Below, one piece after another: positions 38,403 through 49,816 of a stretch of 55,000 bases of DNA. A model generated the notes under the pieces. That model worked only from the letters and a program-made list of their open reading frames with translations. It searched no databases and was not told where the DNA came from. The position numbers and the translations under genes are program-made. This DNA comes from Symbiodinium natans (lineage: Eukaryota > Sar > Dinophyceae > Suessiales > Symbiodiniaceae). The stretch's first letter is position 1. Every line of letters starts with the position of its first letter. The stretch covers positions 1 to 55,000 of the forward strand of contig CAJNDS010002379.1 in assembly GCA_905221605.1 (NCBI GenBank), read 5' to 3'.

Positions 38403-38739
38403 TAACAACTCGTGTTCAGCCAATTTGGTTGCTGCCGCCTTTGGGTGCTGTTGTATGATCGGCTTGGGGGGACCTGACCCCCCAAAGCCGCCAGATCCCG
38501 AAACCCCCTAAACCCCGCAAACCTCGAACCCTAAACCCTTCACCCCTTAAGCCTAAACCCTAATCCCTAAACCCTTAACCCAAAACCCTAAACCCTAAAC
38601 TCCCGCAAACCCCTGTACACCCTGCAATCCGAAAGCCTATGGTCGCTGCTTTTTAAGCTATTCCGCAGATCTTCCATATTCCAAGAACTAAGAAACCACC
38701 AAAACATGAAAGTCCTCTTAGGGACTGGGTGTAGGATTT

Positions 38740-39110
38740 AGGGCTCAGTGTTTAGGGTGTAGGGGTTCAGGCTTTGGCTGATTAGGGTCCGCGTTTTTGG
38801 GTCTAAGTGTTTTTGGGTCTAGGAGGATTTGTTTGCCGTACAAAAAGGTCCCACGTACAAAAAGGTCCAACAGCCGGAATTGTGCGCTTTCTGGGTCCAC
38901 GTACTTAGGAAACTGCAGGGTACTTAGGAGGCAGATTCTGGGAATCCGAATGAAACCTAAACTACCAGATGTCATTCGTGATCCCGGAAAAAGAACTAAA
39001 CAACCAAAACACTCTAAATCCCTGAACGCCCTACACCCTAAACGCCACCCCTGCCTTCTAAGTAAGGGCAGTTGCTGAACCCTCTGAAGAAGGTCCATAC
39101 GGCTTCCTTT
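38740..39110. other. Unique stretch with overlapping open frames
   Basis: Both strands are open (minus 117 codons from 39098, plus 93 from 38797). A GTACAAAAAGGTCC word is tandemly doubled at 38838-38867. No domain was seen. Confidence 0.3.
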
Positions 39111-39120
39111 GGATTCCCCG

Positions 39121-39256
39121 GAGCCCTAAACCCTGAACCCTGAACCCTGAACCCTGAACCCTAAACCCTAAACCCTAAACCCTAAACCCTAAACCCTAAA
39201 CCCTAAACCCTAAACCCTAAACCCTAAACCCTAAACCCTAAACCCTAACCCTAAAC
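39121..39256 (-). repeat. Interstitial telomeric array, CCCTGAA then CCCTAAA
   Basis: About four CCCTGAA variants precede about 14 CCCTAAA heptamers. Confidence 0.94.
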
Positions 39257-39270
39257 CCGTCACCCCCCAC

Positions 39271-39360
39271 AGCCCAAGGGCACCGCGCTGTGAGCGTAGC
39301 GTGCATTTGGCGAATTGCTGGCGGTTTTCTGGGTCCAGTAGGCCGTCGCCGCCTGCGGGT
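39271..39360 (-). CDS. Kelch exon (start strand)
   Basis: The minus strand reads AYWTQKTASNSPNARYAHSA VPLG. W.......P.ARYAHSAV is the canonical linker and start strand of a kelch blade. CCCTAAA lies left and TTTAGGG right. Confidence 0.7.
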
Positions 39361-40142
39361 TCAGGGTTTAGGGTTTAGGGTTTAGGGTTCAGGGTTGAGG
39401 GTTTAGGGTTTAGGGTTTAGGGTTTAGGGTTTAGGGTTTAGGGTTTAGGGTTTAGTGTGTAGGGAGTGAAGCTGGTCTTAAGGAGTTGAGCGCCCTGGGG
39501 TTGAGCAACAAGAGAGCTTCACCCTAAACCCTAAACCCTAAACCCTAAACCCTAGACCCTCAACCCTAAACCCCAAACGTGAAACCCAAAGGGAACCGGC
39601 TTATGTTTTTTCATGGGCTTGAAGGGGGACTGACAGACCGAGGTGCTTGCGGACCTTGCGTTCTCAGGGCCCTAAACCCTCAACCCTGAGCAGAAAAATC
39701 CCTAAGCCTAAACCCTAAACCCTAAACCCTAAACCCTAAACCCTAAACCCCAAACCTAAAACCCTGAAAATCCCGAAACCCTGGCGATCCAGGAAATGTT
39801 GCCCTTCCTGTGACGATGAGTTGCAGCTGTGGGTCCTAAACCCTAAACCCTAAACCCTAAACCCTGAACCCTAAACCCTAAACCCTAAACCCTAAACCCT
39901 AAACCCTTCAAACCCACCCAGTGTTTAGGGCTCTAGGGAGATACCGCTACCTAAACCTTGGAATTAAACCCTAGGACCTAATTCAACCCTAGCCCCCAAA
40001 ACCTAAACCCTAAACCCCTAACTCTTAACCCTTAACCGAAAACCGAAAACCCTAAAACCTCAACCCTAAACCCTAAACCCTAAACCCTAAAACCTAAACC
40101 CTAAACCCTAAAACCCTAAACCCGAACTCCCAGTCCCTGCAC

Positions 40143-40189
40143 CTCGTAAGGTGTGGCCACCGGGCCTAACGTCCAGACCTCCTGGTTTG
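40143..40189 (-). CDS. Kelch exon (NxxVW strand)
   Basis: Acceptor ATACAG and donor GAG|GTGCAG bound NQEVWTLGPVATPYE. NQEVWTLG is a kelch NDLW.L strand. It is the upstream neighbour of the start-strand exon at 39271-39360. Confidence 0.6.
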
Positions 40190-40221
40190 CTGTATTGCCT
40201 TCAGCCAAGTCAGGAATCGGA

Positions 40222-40330
40222 GGGTTTAGGGTTTAGGGTTTAGGGTTTAGGGTTTAGGGTTTAGGGTTTAGGGTTTAGGGTTTAGGGTTTAGGGTTTAGG
40301 GTTTAAGGACCCTAAACCCTAAACCCTAGA
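40222..40330. repeat. Head-to-head telomeric arrays
   Basis: About 12 TTTAGGG heptamers (40222-40305) meet CCCTAAA units at 40311 with only a few bases between, a direct telomeric inverted repeat. Confidence 0.95.
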
Positions 40331-40438
40331 CCCAAAGACCCAAAGACCCAAAGACCCTAAGACCCTAAACCCTAAAACCCTAAAACCCTATACCCCTAAA
40401 ACCCTAAAACCCTGAAACCCTGAAACCCTACTTCGGAG

Positions 40439-40516
40439 TTTGCCATGCGCGAACGGAAAACCGAAGTGCCCGAGCGCTCGTGGCTGAACCTAGAATTTCT
40501 CTTCGCGGCTGGGCTC
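40439..40516 (+). CDS. Candidate exon on plus strand
   Basis: Acceptor CGGAG and donor CTC|GTAAGC bound exactly 26 codons, MRERKTEVPERSWLNLEFLF AAGL after FA. The minus strand has a stop. No family was recognised. Confidence 0.42.
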
Positions 40517-40528
40517 GTAAGCCACCCC

Positions 40529-40692
40529 AGAAAGTGTACACTTTGAATAGGGCTTAGGGCTTAGGGTTTAGGGTTTAGGGTTTAGAGTTTAGGGTTTAGG
40601 GTATAGGGTTTAGGGCGAAAGTGTACACTTTCAATTCTTTGAGGGTTATAGTATCCCAAAAAGGGTAAAGTGCACTCATTCACCTACTAAGG
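40529..40692. repeat. Dispersed repeat family 4, copy 2, split by telomeric array
   Basis: GAAAGTGTACACTTT occurs at 40530-40545 and again at 40617-40632, on either side of about nine TTTAGGG-type units. The remainder (TAGTATCCCAAAAAGGGTAA, CTCATTCACCTACTAAGGG) matches 33160-33215. Confidence 0.72.
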
Positions 40693-40727
40693 GCTGCCTG
40701 CGCCTGAAAGTTGCGATGTGGTGTCTA

Positions 40728-41099
40728 TCAAAACTCGCGTTTCAGGCGTAGGATTTTAGGGCTTAGGGCATGGGGGATATGGTCGATTTCCTCCTGTGCA
40801 AGTATTCCTTTCACCCGCCCCCCCCTCCCCCCCCGACCCCCAAACAAAAAACAATAAAATAAAAACAAAACATAAACAGTAGAAAAAACACAGAAAACGA
40901 AATGATGAAAACAACATGAAGAGTAAGAAAAGTAAAAAAACAAAAACAAATAAGTAATGGTTCGCGCCTTCCTCCACACAGTGCTTGCACTTGGGGCTTC
41001 TTGTGTAGGGGCCGGGGCTCGCTCGCACGTGCACAAGGCATCTACACGGTTGACCCTCCCAATGCTTCCTTCGGACCCCTGATTCTCTCCCTTAAGCAA
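40728..41099 (-). other. Unassigned minus frame with T-rich stretch
   Basis: A 123-codon minus frame has a plausible first part (GSEGSIGRVNRVDALCTCER) but then runs into a T-rich stretch (40850-40960) coding only phenylalanine-rich sequence. It could be an exon followed by a pyrimidine-rich intron. No domain was seen. Confidence 0.25.
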
Positions 41100-41980
41100 C
41101 TAGCCCCTGCTCTCTCTCTTTTTTAACGTTCATATGAACCCGGCGAAGCTACCCAAAGCCGTAACTTTCCATTCGGGATCCCATAGGAGTCAGACAGAAA
41201 TAAGAACCGCTGTGTATACTTCTGAATGAAGATTTTCGGAGGTTTTCAGCAGGTTCTGGGTCTTCTGAGTTTTAGATGTTCTAGATGGTAACTTGAGTGT
41301 GTTAATGATTTTTGGGTCGTTAGGTTTTTACGGCTTCTAGAGCTTTAGGGTTTGGTTGGTTTCTAGAGCTTTTCATTCAGGGCTACTAGAGCCCTTCAGT
41401 ACGACATACTCCTTCAAGATAATAAAGCGAGTGAAGTGAGTAGATCATCCTAACATGTTTTATGGAATCTTGTTGTAAGCACAATCTGGCCAAAGAGCAT
41501 AGCCGTATAGCTTAGGGTTTAACCGTATATATATATATACATACACACAGCTCCTACTTCTGAGGGCGGCGGGCGGACAGGAGATGTAAGGGTATTGGGC
41601 TCGTCAACCCGAACACGTTGCGGGGATCGCAGGAATGAGTAAGTAGTTATTCAGTAACAGGTACTGATAACTAGAAATTCTGCCAAACATCCTGAACCCT
41701 AAGCCCTCAACCTCCAAAACCCAAAACGTAAAAACACAACCCAAAAACACACACACCCTCGGAAGTCTCCCGATCCTCCAATTGAGTATGGGCACCCTAA
41801 ACCCTCAAACCCTACACCCTAGACCCTAAACCCTAAACCCCAAACCCTAAACCCTAATTCCTGAACCCAAAACCCTGAACCCTGAATCCTGAAGGCACGC
41901 TTTTTGGTGCACCTCTAGAACCTCTACGAAGGCTTCATCATATACAGCAAGCAGCCTACGCCTCAAGGCCCTTGAGCCCC
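41100..41980. other. AT-richer unique stretch, no clear gene
   Basis: A short plus frame MNPAKLPKAVTFHSGSHRSQ (41134 on) and minus frames near 41604-41795 lack features. A TATATA run is at 41527-41540. Telomeric arrays resume at 41795. Confidence 0.3.
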
Positions 41981-42231
41981 GAACCCAAGCTACCCCAAAC
42001 CCCAAACCCCAAAACCCTAAATCCTAAACCCCAAAACCCTAAACCCCAAAACCCTAAACCCCTAAACCCTAAACCCCAAAACCCTAAACCCCCCAAAACC
42101 CTAAACCCCAAACCCGAGACCCTAATCCCCAAACCTTACACTAAACCGGGGAGGGGCTGGCATCCCTAAACCCTAAACCCTAAACCCTAAACCTCTCCTA
42201 CTATATATATATATATTTAAATGTTAAACCC

Positions 42232-42655
42232 CTTCGTGGACATAGGCACAAACCTTCGTGGACATAGGCACAAACGTTCGTGGCCATAGGCACAAACCTT
42301 CGTGGACATAGGCAAAAAAACCTGGAATCGGGCTAGGGTTCAGGGGTTTCACTGGCTTCGTGGCCCTAGGGTTCAGGTTTTTCATTGGCTTCGTGGCCCT
42401 AGGGTTCAGGTTTTTCACTGGTTTTGTGCCTATGTCCACGAAGGTTTGTGCCTATGTCCACGAAGGTCTGTGCCTATGTCCACGAAGGCCATTAACATTA
42501 TAATGTTCAAACCTTCGTGGACATAGATAGGCACAAACCTTCGTGGACATAGGCACAAACCTTCGTGGACACATGCACAAACCTTCCTGGACATAGGCAC
42601 AAACCTTCGTGGACATAGGCACAAACCTTCGTGGACATAGGCACAAGCCTTCGAA
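42232..42655. repeat. Palindromic 22-bp minisatellite
   Basis: ACCTTCGTGGACATAGGCAC AA units run forward at 42232-42315, inverted (TTGTGCCTATGTCCACGAAG) at 42423-42490, then forward again at 42510-42655. Between them are three tandem copies of a CACTGGCTTCGTGGCCCTAG GGTTCAGG unit. ORFs here are repeat artefacts. Confidence 0.92.
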
Positions 42656-43310
42656 TCGGGCTAGGGTTCGAGGGTTGGGGAAGATTCATTTTTTCATGTT
42701 TCCTTCCTTTTTCGAGCCCTCGGTCTAGGGTTCAGGATTTTCACAGTTTTTATTTCGAGGTTTAGGCTGGTTTCTTCCAGCTCCGAGGCCTAGTGTTTAG
42801 GATTTTCACGGTCTAGGGTTCTGGGCCTAGGGTTTGGGATTTTCACAGTTTTTTCCCGGCAAGTCGGGCTGGGGTTCAGGATTTTCACAGCTGTTTTTCC
42901 GAGTTTGAGGCCTAGGGTTTCGGATTTTCACAGTTTTTCTCGGCAAGTCGGGCTAGGGTTCAGGATTTTCACAGCTTTTTTTCCGAGTCTTAGGCCTAGC
43001 GTTTAGGATTTTCACAGTTTTTTTTCTCGGCAAGTCGGGCTAGGGTTCAGGATTTTCAAAGTTTTTTCCGAGTTTTAGGCCTAGGGTTTAGGATTTTCAC
43101 AGGTTATTTTTCGGCAAGCCGGGCTAGGGTTCAGGATTTTCACAGCTTTTTTTCCAAATTTGAGGCGTAGGTTTTATCATTTTCACCCTTGTTTTCGGCA
43201 AGTCGGGCTAGCGTTTAGGATTTTCACAGTTTTTCTGGAGTGTTATGTCTAGGTTTTTTAGGATTTTCACCGTTTTTTTAAAGTCTTATGTCTCCGTGAT
43301 GAAGTTTTGC
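42655..43310. repeat. Tandem repeat with AGGATTTTCACAG core
   Basis: About twelve copies of a roughly 55-base unit. Two alternating subtypes have the cores CGGCAAGTCGGGCTAGGGTT and CCGAGTTTTAGGCCTAGGGT, each followed by CAGGATTTTCACAG and a T run. It decays to the right. Confidence 0.88.
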
Positions 43311-43581
43311 GAGTTTTATGTCCCACGCATCGAGGCTCACGTGTGGGAGTGCGAGCTCGGTGACATGATTTGTCGAGTTTTATGTCTAGGGAATCTGCAA
43401 CGACTGCCAGCGAAAACGTATGTGGAAGAAGGAGGTTGAACATTTTTCCTAGTGGTGTGGGACCCAATGGGCGGGTGGGTATTCCCCTGTGGCCTTGAAA
43501 GCTGCTCAACTAGTGAATGCTTGGACCAGAGATGCTGAACCCTAAATCCCTAAACCCTAAACCCTAAACCCTAAACTCACA

Positions 43582-43650
43582 GGATGGTAACGAGAGCTCC
43601 AGGAGTCCCGACTCCCATCACTGCCACCAAAGATTACCATGTCCTCACAT
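43582..43650 (-). CDS. Kelch exon (FGG strand)
   Basis: The minus strand reads EDMVIFGGSDGSRDSWSS, a kelch GG strand followed by a possible short linker. It is flanked by CCCTAAA (left) and TTTAGGG (right). Confidence 0.62.
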
Positions 43651-43984
43651 CAGGGGTTTAGGGTTTAGGGTTTAGGGTCTAGGCAGTTTTGGTCGAGGGC
43701 TGCGGGTTGCGGGTTGAGGGGCTTTAGGGGCTTTAGGCTGGTAGGGCTGTTTGTGGCTTGAGGGGCTGGGCTTTCGAGCTTGGGGGGTTTAGGATTTTAT
43801 GGGCTGTGGTGCTTGGGACGCCTAGGGGGTTTTGGCGGGCTTCAGGGTTGAGGACTCTGCTAGCTCAATCTACAGACCTGAGCCCTATAAACCCATAAGG
43901 CCCGTAAACACCAAAAACCCTATAAACCCTCAACCTTATAAACCCTATAAACCCTAAACTCTAAACCCTAAGCCCTGAAACCTT

Positions 43985-44035
43985 ACGAGAAACCTCACAA
44001 TCAACGAGACGTCGTTCGGGCAAATGGCCTGCCTC
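43985..44035 (-). CDS. Possible kelch exon (NDV)
   Basis: The minus strand reads AICPNDVSLIVRF. NDVSLI resembles NDVWLL of kelch strands but lacks the tryptophan. Confidence 0.35.
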
Positions 44036-44471
44036 CCCAAGCCCTAAACCCTAAACCTAAACCTAAAACCTAAACCCTAACCGCTAAACCGTAAACCGCA
44101 AACAAGGCCTCAAAAGGGTTTAGGGTCTAGGGTTTGGGGTTTGGGGTTTGGGGTTTGGGGTTTAGGAATCTTAAAGACCAGCCAAGTTCACAGGCTTCTA
44201 GGGGATGGTCTGGCTTTGCGTTGGGGGGGGGGGGGGGGACAAGTCACCCAATCCTGAACCCCTAAACCCTAAACCCTGAATCCCTGACTCCCTGCATCCC
44301 TAAACGCTAAATCCTGAATCCCTAAACGCGAAGAGGTTTCGGGTTCAGGGTTTAGAGGGTTCATAGGTTTAGAGGGTTTAAAGGGTTTGAAGGTTCATCG
44401 GTTTCATAGGGTTTATACACAAGTCCATGCTTTAAGGTGGGTAGCCAATGTTCATATCCGCCTCTTGCAAA

Positions 44472-44564
44472 GTACCCTAAACCCTAAACCCTAAACCCTA
44501 AACCCTAAACCCTAAACCCTAAACCCTAAACCCTAAACCCTAAACCCTAAACCCTAAACCCTAA
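44472..44564 (-). repeat. Interstitial telomeric array, CCCTAAA
   Basis: About 13 perfect heptamers. Confidence 0.95.
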
Positions 44565-44939
44565 AGTGTGCTTGGCGTGGGCTTGGGGCTGGGGGCTTCC
44601 TCTTATCGGGCTCTCAGAAGCTACTCACCTGAGCCGGTCCTAGGGTTTAGGGTAGGGGGTTTTAGGGTTTAGGGGGCTTAGGGTTTAGGGGTTTTAGGGT
44701 TTAGGGTTTAGGGTTAGAGGGTTCCCCTTGAACCCTCCCTTAAGAACTCTATGATATTTGGGGGCGCAGGTCTAGGGCTCTCGGTTTAGGGCCTGGCGCT
44801 CCAAAGCGCCTAAACCCTAAAAAGCGCTAGGCTCTAAACCCTAAACCCGAAACCCTAGAAATCCTAAATCCTGAAAACCCTGAACACCCTAAACCCTGAA
44901 GACCCTCGAAGCTCTAAACCCTAAACCCTGAAAACCCCC

Positions 44940-45041
44940 TTCTTCAGCCAAAGTTGCGCCCGCCGGAGTGATGACGCCGGAGTGGTACTTGCGCGCAGCA
45001 GGACCTTGGCTTGAAGGTGCAATCGCCTGCAACTCGGGTAT
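44940..45041 (-). CDS. Kelch exon (start strand)
   Basis: The minus strand reads LQAIAPSSQGPAARKYHSGV ITPAG. P.AARKYHSGVITPAG is a canonical kelch start strand. The plus strand is open too, but without a motif. Confidence 0.62.
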
Positions 45042-45054
45042 CTACCACATACTA

Positions 45055-45210
45055 CTTGGAGGTTCACGGTACTTATTAATCAATTATAACTGTACTTATA
45101 ACCATTAATCAATTATAACTGTACTTATAACCCACTTATAAGCCCCTTCAGTGCCCTAATATGGCGATAAGTACAGTTGTAACTGGTTAATAAGTGCCAT
45201 AACCTGTAAG
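45055..45210. mobile_element. MITE family 1, copy 5, with internal duplication
   Basis: CTTGGAGGTTCACGG ... CATAACCTGTAAG ends with TA flanks. A 31-base internal segment (ATTAATCAATTATAACTGTA ...) is duplicated in tandem. The host sequence GCAACTCGGGTATCTAC is present on both sides (45029-45045 and 45236-45252). Confidence 0.72.
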
Positions 45211-45574
45211 TATTATATCTTAAGGAGTGCGCCCGCAACTCGGGTATCTACGTCATATTAGTATATTTTAAGGATTTAATTGGGGTTTAGGGTTTAGGGC
45301 TACGCATTACTGAATGTGTTAGGCTCCCATTTGGGCCGGGCTTTGGGGCTTCGCAAAAAACAAAGGGTTCGGGTTTAGGGTATAAAATCCCCGGAAGCCG
45401 GGGCCTTTATAATGCTGCCATTAACCACCCTAAACCCTAAGCCCTAAACCCTAAGCCCTAAACCCAAAACCCAAACCCTACGCCTAAATCTAAGCCCTAA
45501 ACCCGTCGCGCCCAAGCCCTGAGCAATCTCCTCCCCCGTCGGTCTACCTGGGGGATGCCCTAAACCCTAAACCC

Positions 45575-45830
45575 TAAACCCTAAACCCTAAACCCTAAAC
45601 CCTAAACCATTTTGGGGTTACTACTATAAGGCGGCCCCGAATATTGAGGGGACCCAGAAAGGGACCATCATCCTGAGAACTGACTACTTTGAACCCTCAA
45701 CAAAAAAACCTGGAAGCCTAGAAGCCCTTCTGCCTGCTGCACAATAAAGGATTCCTGAACCCTAAACCCTAAACCCTAAACCCTAAACCCTAAACCCTAA
45801 ACCCTAAACCCTAAACCCTAGCCCTAAACC
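45575..45830. repeat. Telomeric arrays with a short island
   Basis: CCCTAAA arrays at 45559-45608 and 45757-45835 enclose an unassigned island of about 150 bases. No gene was seen. Confidence 0.6.
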
Positions 45831-46734
45831 CTAGGAGCAGCTGCAACGCTGAGTGACTGCCGCTCACGGAGACAGGGGAAATTGGCTGCCAAGCAGGGCT
45901 CGGGGCCTGAGCCAGGTCTTGCAAAGGGGGATTTAGGGTTTAGGGTTTGGGGTTTAGGGTTGAGGGTTGGGGCTGAGGGTTCAGGGTTCGGGGTTTAGGG
46001 TTCAGGATTCTGTTTCGTGCAGAAGGGCTTCTAGGTTTGGAGAGGTTTGGTTGAGGGTTTGGGGTTTGGGGTTTAGGGTTTAGGGTTTAGGAGGTTGTTC
46101 TGACGTTTCCTGTTTAGCGCTTTCGGGGACCTCGCCCCTTAGGCAGCTTCCTGACCAACGGCACTCGCGCCCTCTAAACCCTAAAAACCCTAAAACCCCG
46201 AAACCCTAAACCCTAAACCCTAAAGCCCAAAACCCTGACATTTGGGTTCCTCGCACCTCGGGCAGCCTGTGAGTTAACGGAGCGGAAGCCGCTGTTTTGG
46301 GGTTTAGGGTATAGGGTTTAGGGTTTAATTAGGGTTTAGGGTTTAGGGTTTAGGGTTTAGGGTTTGGGGTTTAGGGTCTGGGGTTTAGGGGAACGGGGCA
46401 CCAGGGACATCTTGGGAACACGTGTTCTAGCCGCCTCAAACTCCTAAACACGAAATCCTAAACCCTGAACCTTTAGGGGTTTAGGGTTTAGGGTTTAGGG
46501 TTCAGGGTTTAGGGTTTAGGGTTTAGGGTCATAAACCTAGGTTCAAGGTACTTGAAACCGCCATTAGTTCACTGTATTTATAAGCCCTGGATAGAAGTAC
46601 AGTTATAGTCAGGGTTGTATGTACCCCAAACCCTAAACCCTAAACCCTGAACCCTAAACCCTAAACCCCAAACCCTGAACCCTGAACCCTAAACCCTAAA
46701 CCCTAAACCTTAGATTCCTGGGCGCTGCATGGTA

Positions 46735-46775
46735 TCAGGCCTCGAGCTCAATGACCCAGACATCGTCCAGCGGAC
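46735..46775 (-). CDS. Kelch exon (DDVW strand)
   Basis: After a CGAAGAG acceptor the minus strand reads PLDDVWVIELEA. DDVWVIELE is a kelch strand. Confidence 0.6.
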
Positions 46776-47289
46776 CTCTTCGGCTTCGGCGTTGCTGGGG
46801 CTTAGGGGGTACGTAGGAGGTTTGGGGTTTTGGGTTTGGGGTTTAAGGTCCCGAAACCCTAGACCCTAAACCCTAAACCCTAAACCCTAAACCCTAAACC
46901 CTAAACACTACACCCTACACCCTGAGTTTTAAGGTTTTAGGGGGGATTCACAGCATGGCTCCGTGTACTCCGCGGACACGAGGGCTCTGTGGCGGAGCAC
47001 CCTCCCCAGTTTAGGGTTTCGGGTGTAGGAACTTGGGATTTAGGTTTAGGGGATTTTAGGGTTTTAGAGTGTAAGGGTTAGCCTTTGGGGTTTAGGGGTT
47101 GTAGGGTTTAGAGTTTAAGATTTAACATTTGGGGTTTAGGGTTGTAGGCAGCTGGAGGTGGAACTTCCCGTATGCAATCCTTCTAGACCCTAAGCTCTAA
47201 ACCCTAAACCCTAAACCCTAAACCCTAGACCCTACATCCTAAACCCCGAACCCCCAAACCCTCAGCAATCTTGCAAAGGTACACCCTAC

Positions 47290-47388
47290 CTGGGAAGTTC
47301 CAAAGCTGTCCCGCATCAAGCCTTTATCCCAGTGTCCCGGAACTGCCTCCCGCCAGAAGGAAATGTACTTGTCCGCAAGTCCCCAGGG
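47290..47388 (-). CDS. Candidate exon, minus strand
   Basis: The minus strand reads WGLADKYISFWREAVPGHWD then KGLMRDSFGTSQ and ends CAG|GTAGGG, a strong donor. It is rich in aromatic residues. No family was recognised. Confidence 0.45.
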
Positions 47389-48189
47389 ATTTAGGGTTTA
47401 GTATTTATACAGGGTTTATTCGGATTTAGGATTTAGGACTAAGGGTTTAGGATTTAGGTTTCTAACCCCAGAAACGCTAACCCCCTAGAAGCCTCAACCG
47501 AGTTCTGCCTGGTCAGGGGGGGGGATTTAGGGTTTAAGTTTAGGTGTGGGGGGGGGGGGGTTTGGGTGGGGGGGGGAGGTTGGTTTTCAGGTGTCTCCTA
47601 GCTTGCTTCTTGTTTCGGGGTGGGTTGAGGTGCTTGACGCTTTCAGGTTCTAAGGGCTTGAAAGGCCTTGAAGCTGTTTTTTGGGGGAGAGGAGTGGGGG
47701 GCAACCCTAAAGCCGAAACCCTAGATACTAAACCCTAAACCCTAGACACTAAACCCTAAACCCTAAACCCTAAACCCTAAACCCAAAAACTCTAAACCCT
47801 AACCGTTTCAGTGTGTGTGAGAGACAAAAGGGGAAGGCCAGGGATCTGGGGGGGGCGTATGGGTCTTTAGTGGTTATGGGGCTTCGGAACTCAGGGTGCA
47901 GGTGTTGGAGGGTTTCGGGGTCTTGGGGGTTTGGGGGTCTTGGGCTCTATCTTCGGCATGTTGCTGCTTTGGTTGAGGCTTAGGATCTTCGGAGTTTTGA
48001 TGGGTGTGCCGATCTGAGGACGTTGAAACCTGGGCCCCTCAAAACCCTGAAATCTGAAGAGCTTCGTCCCTCAAGCAGCAGACAAGCTAAGTTCCTAGCC
48101 ACTGGCGCTGTTGCCCCCCATGATCCAAAAACGCCTCGGCAACAGCTGGGTGGAGGGCTTAGGGCTTCGGGTTTGGGCCTTGAGACTTT

Positions 48190-48270
48190 ACTTGACGAAG
48201 CAGGGGTAGTTGTAAGTAGGTCCAGGTTGCATGTTCGCGTGCTCAGCGTTGAAATACAGCTCGCCCTGAC
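48190..48270 (-). CDS. Candidate exon, minus strand
   Basis: The minus strand reads QGELYFNAEHANMQPGPTYN then YPCFVK. It looks protein-like and may extend into 48023-48180, where both strands are open. Confidence 0.4.
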
Positions 48271-48359
48271 ACATGATCCAAGCCCTACTTTCACCCCTAC
48301 TTATACCCCCCCTCCAAGATACAGCAAGGTACAAGTACACCTCTTGGGGTGCATCTTGC

Positions 48360-48470
48360 GTGCACTATACCCTATACCCTATACCCTAAACCCTAAACCC
48401 TAAACCCTAAACCCCAAACCCCAAACCCCAAACCCCAAACCCTAAACCCTAAACCCTAAACCCTCACCCT
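48360..48470 (-). repeat. Telomeric array with AACCCCA variants
   Basis: CCCTATA, CCCTAAA and AACCCCA units, about 15 in all. Confidence 0.9.
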
Positions 48471-48574
48471 AAACGTTCAAGTAGGGTCGAAGGGCTCCGA
48501 CATGCCATCTTGGACATCCAAGTGTTCAGGGGTATAAGGAGGGCCCCTGAAAGGGGGCCCTTCATCTTATTCCC

Positions 48575-48690
48575 CTACAATAACCCATGTATAACCCTCA
48601 TATATACCTTATATATAGTCCTATTTACGTGAATGACCCCCAAATAACCCCTAAATAACTCTTGTAAGGGTCCCTCCGTGAGTCCCTTGA
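48575..48690. repeat. Dispersed repeat shared with 2716-2868
   Basis: CCCAAATAACCCCTAAATAA and GTAAGGGTCCCTCCGTGAGT are the reverse complement of the copy near gene A. Here it has no telomeric insert. A GGGCCCC/GGGGCCC palindrome lies just left at 48550-48569. Confidence 0.6.
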
Positions 48691-48844
48691 AAGTGGTAAG
48701 CTGGCTGACCCTGTGAGCGCCATGTGATCGATACAGGGTCCATCCACTTGGGGGCTGGGGTACTGATATACTCCTCTCCTTAAAGCCCTGAACCCTCAGT
48801 CCTGAACCCCTAAACCCTACAACCTAAGCCCTACACCCTAAACC

Positions 48845-49290
48845 CTAAATCCTAAACCCTACATGGGCTGCCTCTCTTAAGTAAGCCCTACGCCCTAACC
48901 ACATCCTTTGCCGGGGCAATGGGTTACGGGTCTGAGATCTGGGCTTCAGTGGGGCTGAGTAGGGTTTAGGCACCCTACACTCAGCCGCTCCCTTCATGGC
49001 TTCATGGCTGCTCTCGGGCGGAGCCCCACACGCCGAGGCGGCGTTAGTCATCTTCGGCTGCGGTTCGCAATTGCCCTCACTCACAGAACGGGCTGGCGTA
49101 CAAATGCCAAGCAAAGCGGGGGCACCTTCAGGGCTTCATTTCAGATGGCTCAAAATGTTTCACATGTTGTGTGCGCTCGATCGAAGACTGCACCACACAC
49201 TCACGCGTGCATAAGCCGAGAGGGCTGCACAGCGTTTCGAATTGGATCATCGCCGCGGCTCTTCCGCACTTCTTCAAGATGTTGAGGTTC
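48845..49290. other. Unique stretch, open on both strands
   Basis: Minus 49114-48960 reads EGNCEPQPKMTNAASACGAP; plus 48996-49214 reads GGAPHAEAALVIFGCGSQLP. Both look protein-like. FGCGSQ recalls a kelch strand but without a second G, and the strand is undecided. Confidence 0.3.
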
Positions 49291-49459
49291 AGGAGTTAGG
49301 GTTTTAAGGGCTTATGGAAGGTGTAGTACTGGGTTAGAGTGGCAATCAACGTGTAGGGCTTAGATTTTGGGTGGTCCCTTGCATTTTACTGACCGGCCTG
49401 TCGGTACTTAGTAAGTCCCTCCTTCTCACAAGAAAGAGGGGATCATAGAGTTTAGGGTT

Positions 49460-49600
49460 TAGGGCGCTTTTGCCTTAAAATCAGCGTCGAACTTTCGCGA
49501 CGCGCGCTGATGTTGCAGGGTGCTCTTGCCCACTCGGTTGAGATCGGCGTGAAGGTTCACGTGTTCAGGGTTCAGGTTTAGGGTTTGAGGCTCTGTCCTG
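49460..49600 (-). CDS. Candidate exon, minus strand
   Basis: The minus strand reads HVNLHADLNRVGKSTLQHQR ASRKFDADFKAKAP. It is basic and protein-like, but unassigned. Confidence 0.35.
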
Positions 49601-49816
49601 ACGTTTGCCCTCAGGTACTTCTCAACGCCCGCTGTCGACAAATAGTCGTTACTTCTCAATGCTCGCAGTCGACAAATCGTCGTAACTCGTCTTGGAACAT
49701 CTGTGTGAGTTTAGACTGATCTGCCTAAACCCTAAACCCTAAACCCTAAACTCCTAAAGCTCGAATCAGCGCAGCCCTGAGTTAAGCCCCCTAACCCTTA
49801 GCTCACTAAGATGCCG

